A stretch of 64,000 bases of DNA, taken from the NCBI GenBank assembly GCA_023376005.1, contig CM042156.1, positions 47,437,092-47,501,091 of the forward strand, given 5' to 3'. The position numbers and the translations under genes are program-made. Shown here one piece after another: positions 63,640 to 64,000 of this stretch. The stretch is from Doryteuthis pealeii (taxonomy: Eukaryota; Mollusca; Cephalopoda; Myopsida; Loliginidae). The first letter of the stretch is position 1, and each line of letters starts with the position of its first letter. The notes beneath the pieces were generated by a model. It was not told the DNA's origin, searched no databases, and worked only from the letters and a program-made list of their open reading frames with translations.

Positions 63640-63800
63640 ACAAGGGCGCCTCCGTTAATACATTGTCTAAACATTGTCTAAACATTGTCTAGTTTGACAC
63701 AATGCCTCAGCAGTTGAAGTACCAGCCAGGGTCGAATTCATGATCAATAGCACACGAGACTAGTTTGCTGAACATTTCTCTGCGGTAGGCGCCCTTCTTA
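63640..63800 (-). mobile_element. tRNA-derived SINE heads, fragmentary
   Basis: Reversed: GGCGCCTACCGCAGAGAAAT and GAATTCGACCCTGGCTGG (B box) near 63730-63790, and a second GGCGCCCTTGTGCAATGGTT (A box) near 63630-63652. ACATTGTCTAA is present three times at 63660-63690. 63801-64000 is unique with a G-rich stretch (63897-63950). Confidence 0.45.
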
Positions 63801-64000
63801 TAAAAACAAAACTGCAGAAACCCTTTAACATAGCGTTTCTGATTTGCTAGGCATAAACTTTTTTTTCTTTTTAAATGTTAATCAAGTCCATTTTTTAAAG
63901 GGGTAGGGTTGAAGGGGCGTGTAGTGAAGGGTTGGGGTATGGGGTAGGGGTCATTTGTGTGCATGTTTTTGCAGTAATCAACCCATGAATTCTCTACCCT

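Overview
The window is animal nuclear DNA with no convincing protein-coding gene. It looks like a lophotrochozoan, most plausibly a cephalopod-type mollusc; that is an inference from style, not a database result. The reasons are very dense TA, CA/GT, GA and GAA microsatellites, several tRNA-derived SINE families, decayed LINE 3' ends (some ending in a (GAT)n tail), small LTR elements and many short inverted-repeat elements. There are no bacterial-type operons, ribosome binding sites or long non-repetitive open frames. All long open frames are translations of GAA, GA, TA or CA repeats.

Layout. 1-10286: the 3' part of an LTR at the left edge, a promoter-like patch (about 820-1146), SINEs, a ~145-bp satellite (5018-5890), two LINE zinc-finger tails (5960-6578, 7010-7240) and inverted-repeat elements (7547-7697, 9259-9782, 9963-10080). 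10287-25448 (copy A) and 25487-42277 (copy B): a direct head-to-tail duplication of 15-17 kb that meets at the single N at 25449. Copy B is riddled with small indels up to about 32880 and then becomes nearly identical to copy A, so misassembly or a retained haplotype must be considered. The copies differ by clean insertions: a 197-bp solo LTR and a LINE endonuclease fragment only in A; a 287-bp element and a 1.5-kb homopurine tract only in B. 42278-64000: more SINEs, a hAT-type element enclosing a 5S rRNA-derived segment (47320-48040), LTR candidates (51265-51528, 55918-56256), a DNA-transposon-like MITE (55378-55910), inverted-repeat elements (50499-50634, 52481-52828, 57873-58083), a candidate non-coding first exon (60240-60540) and long TTC/TTTC tracts (61938-62495).

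Most interesting signal. Many short elements carry the hammerhead ribozyme core CTGANGA, then a hairpin, then GAAA, with hairpins that differ between families but still pair. The best case (17263-17310, minus strand) has all three hammerhead stems, the A15.1-U16.1 pair and a permitted base at the cleavage position; its only departure is one extra nucleotide before stem II. Several are arranged as inverted pairs and most end at a TA microsatellite. This resembles what is known for Penelope-like elements and small hammerhead-bearing retroposons, but the mobilising enzyme is not in this window.
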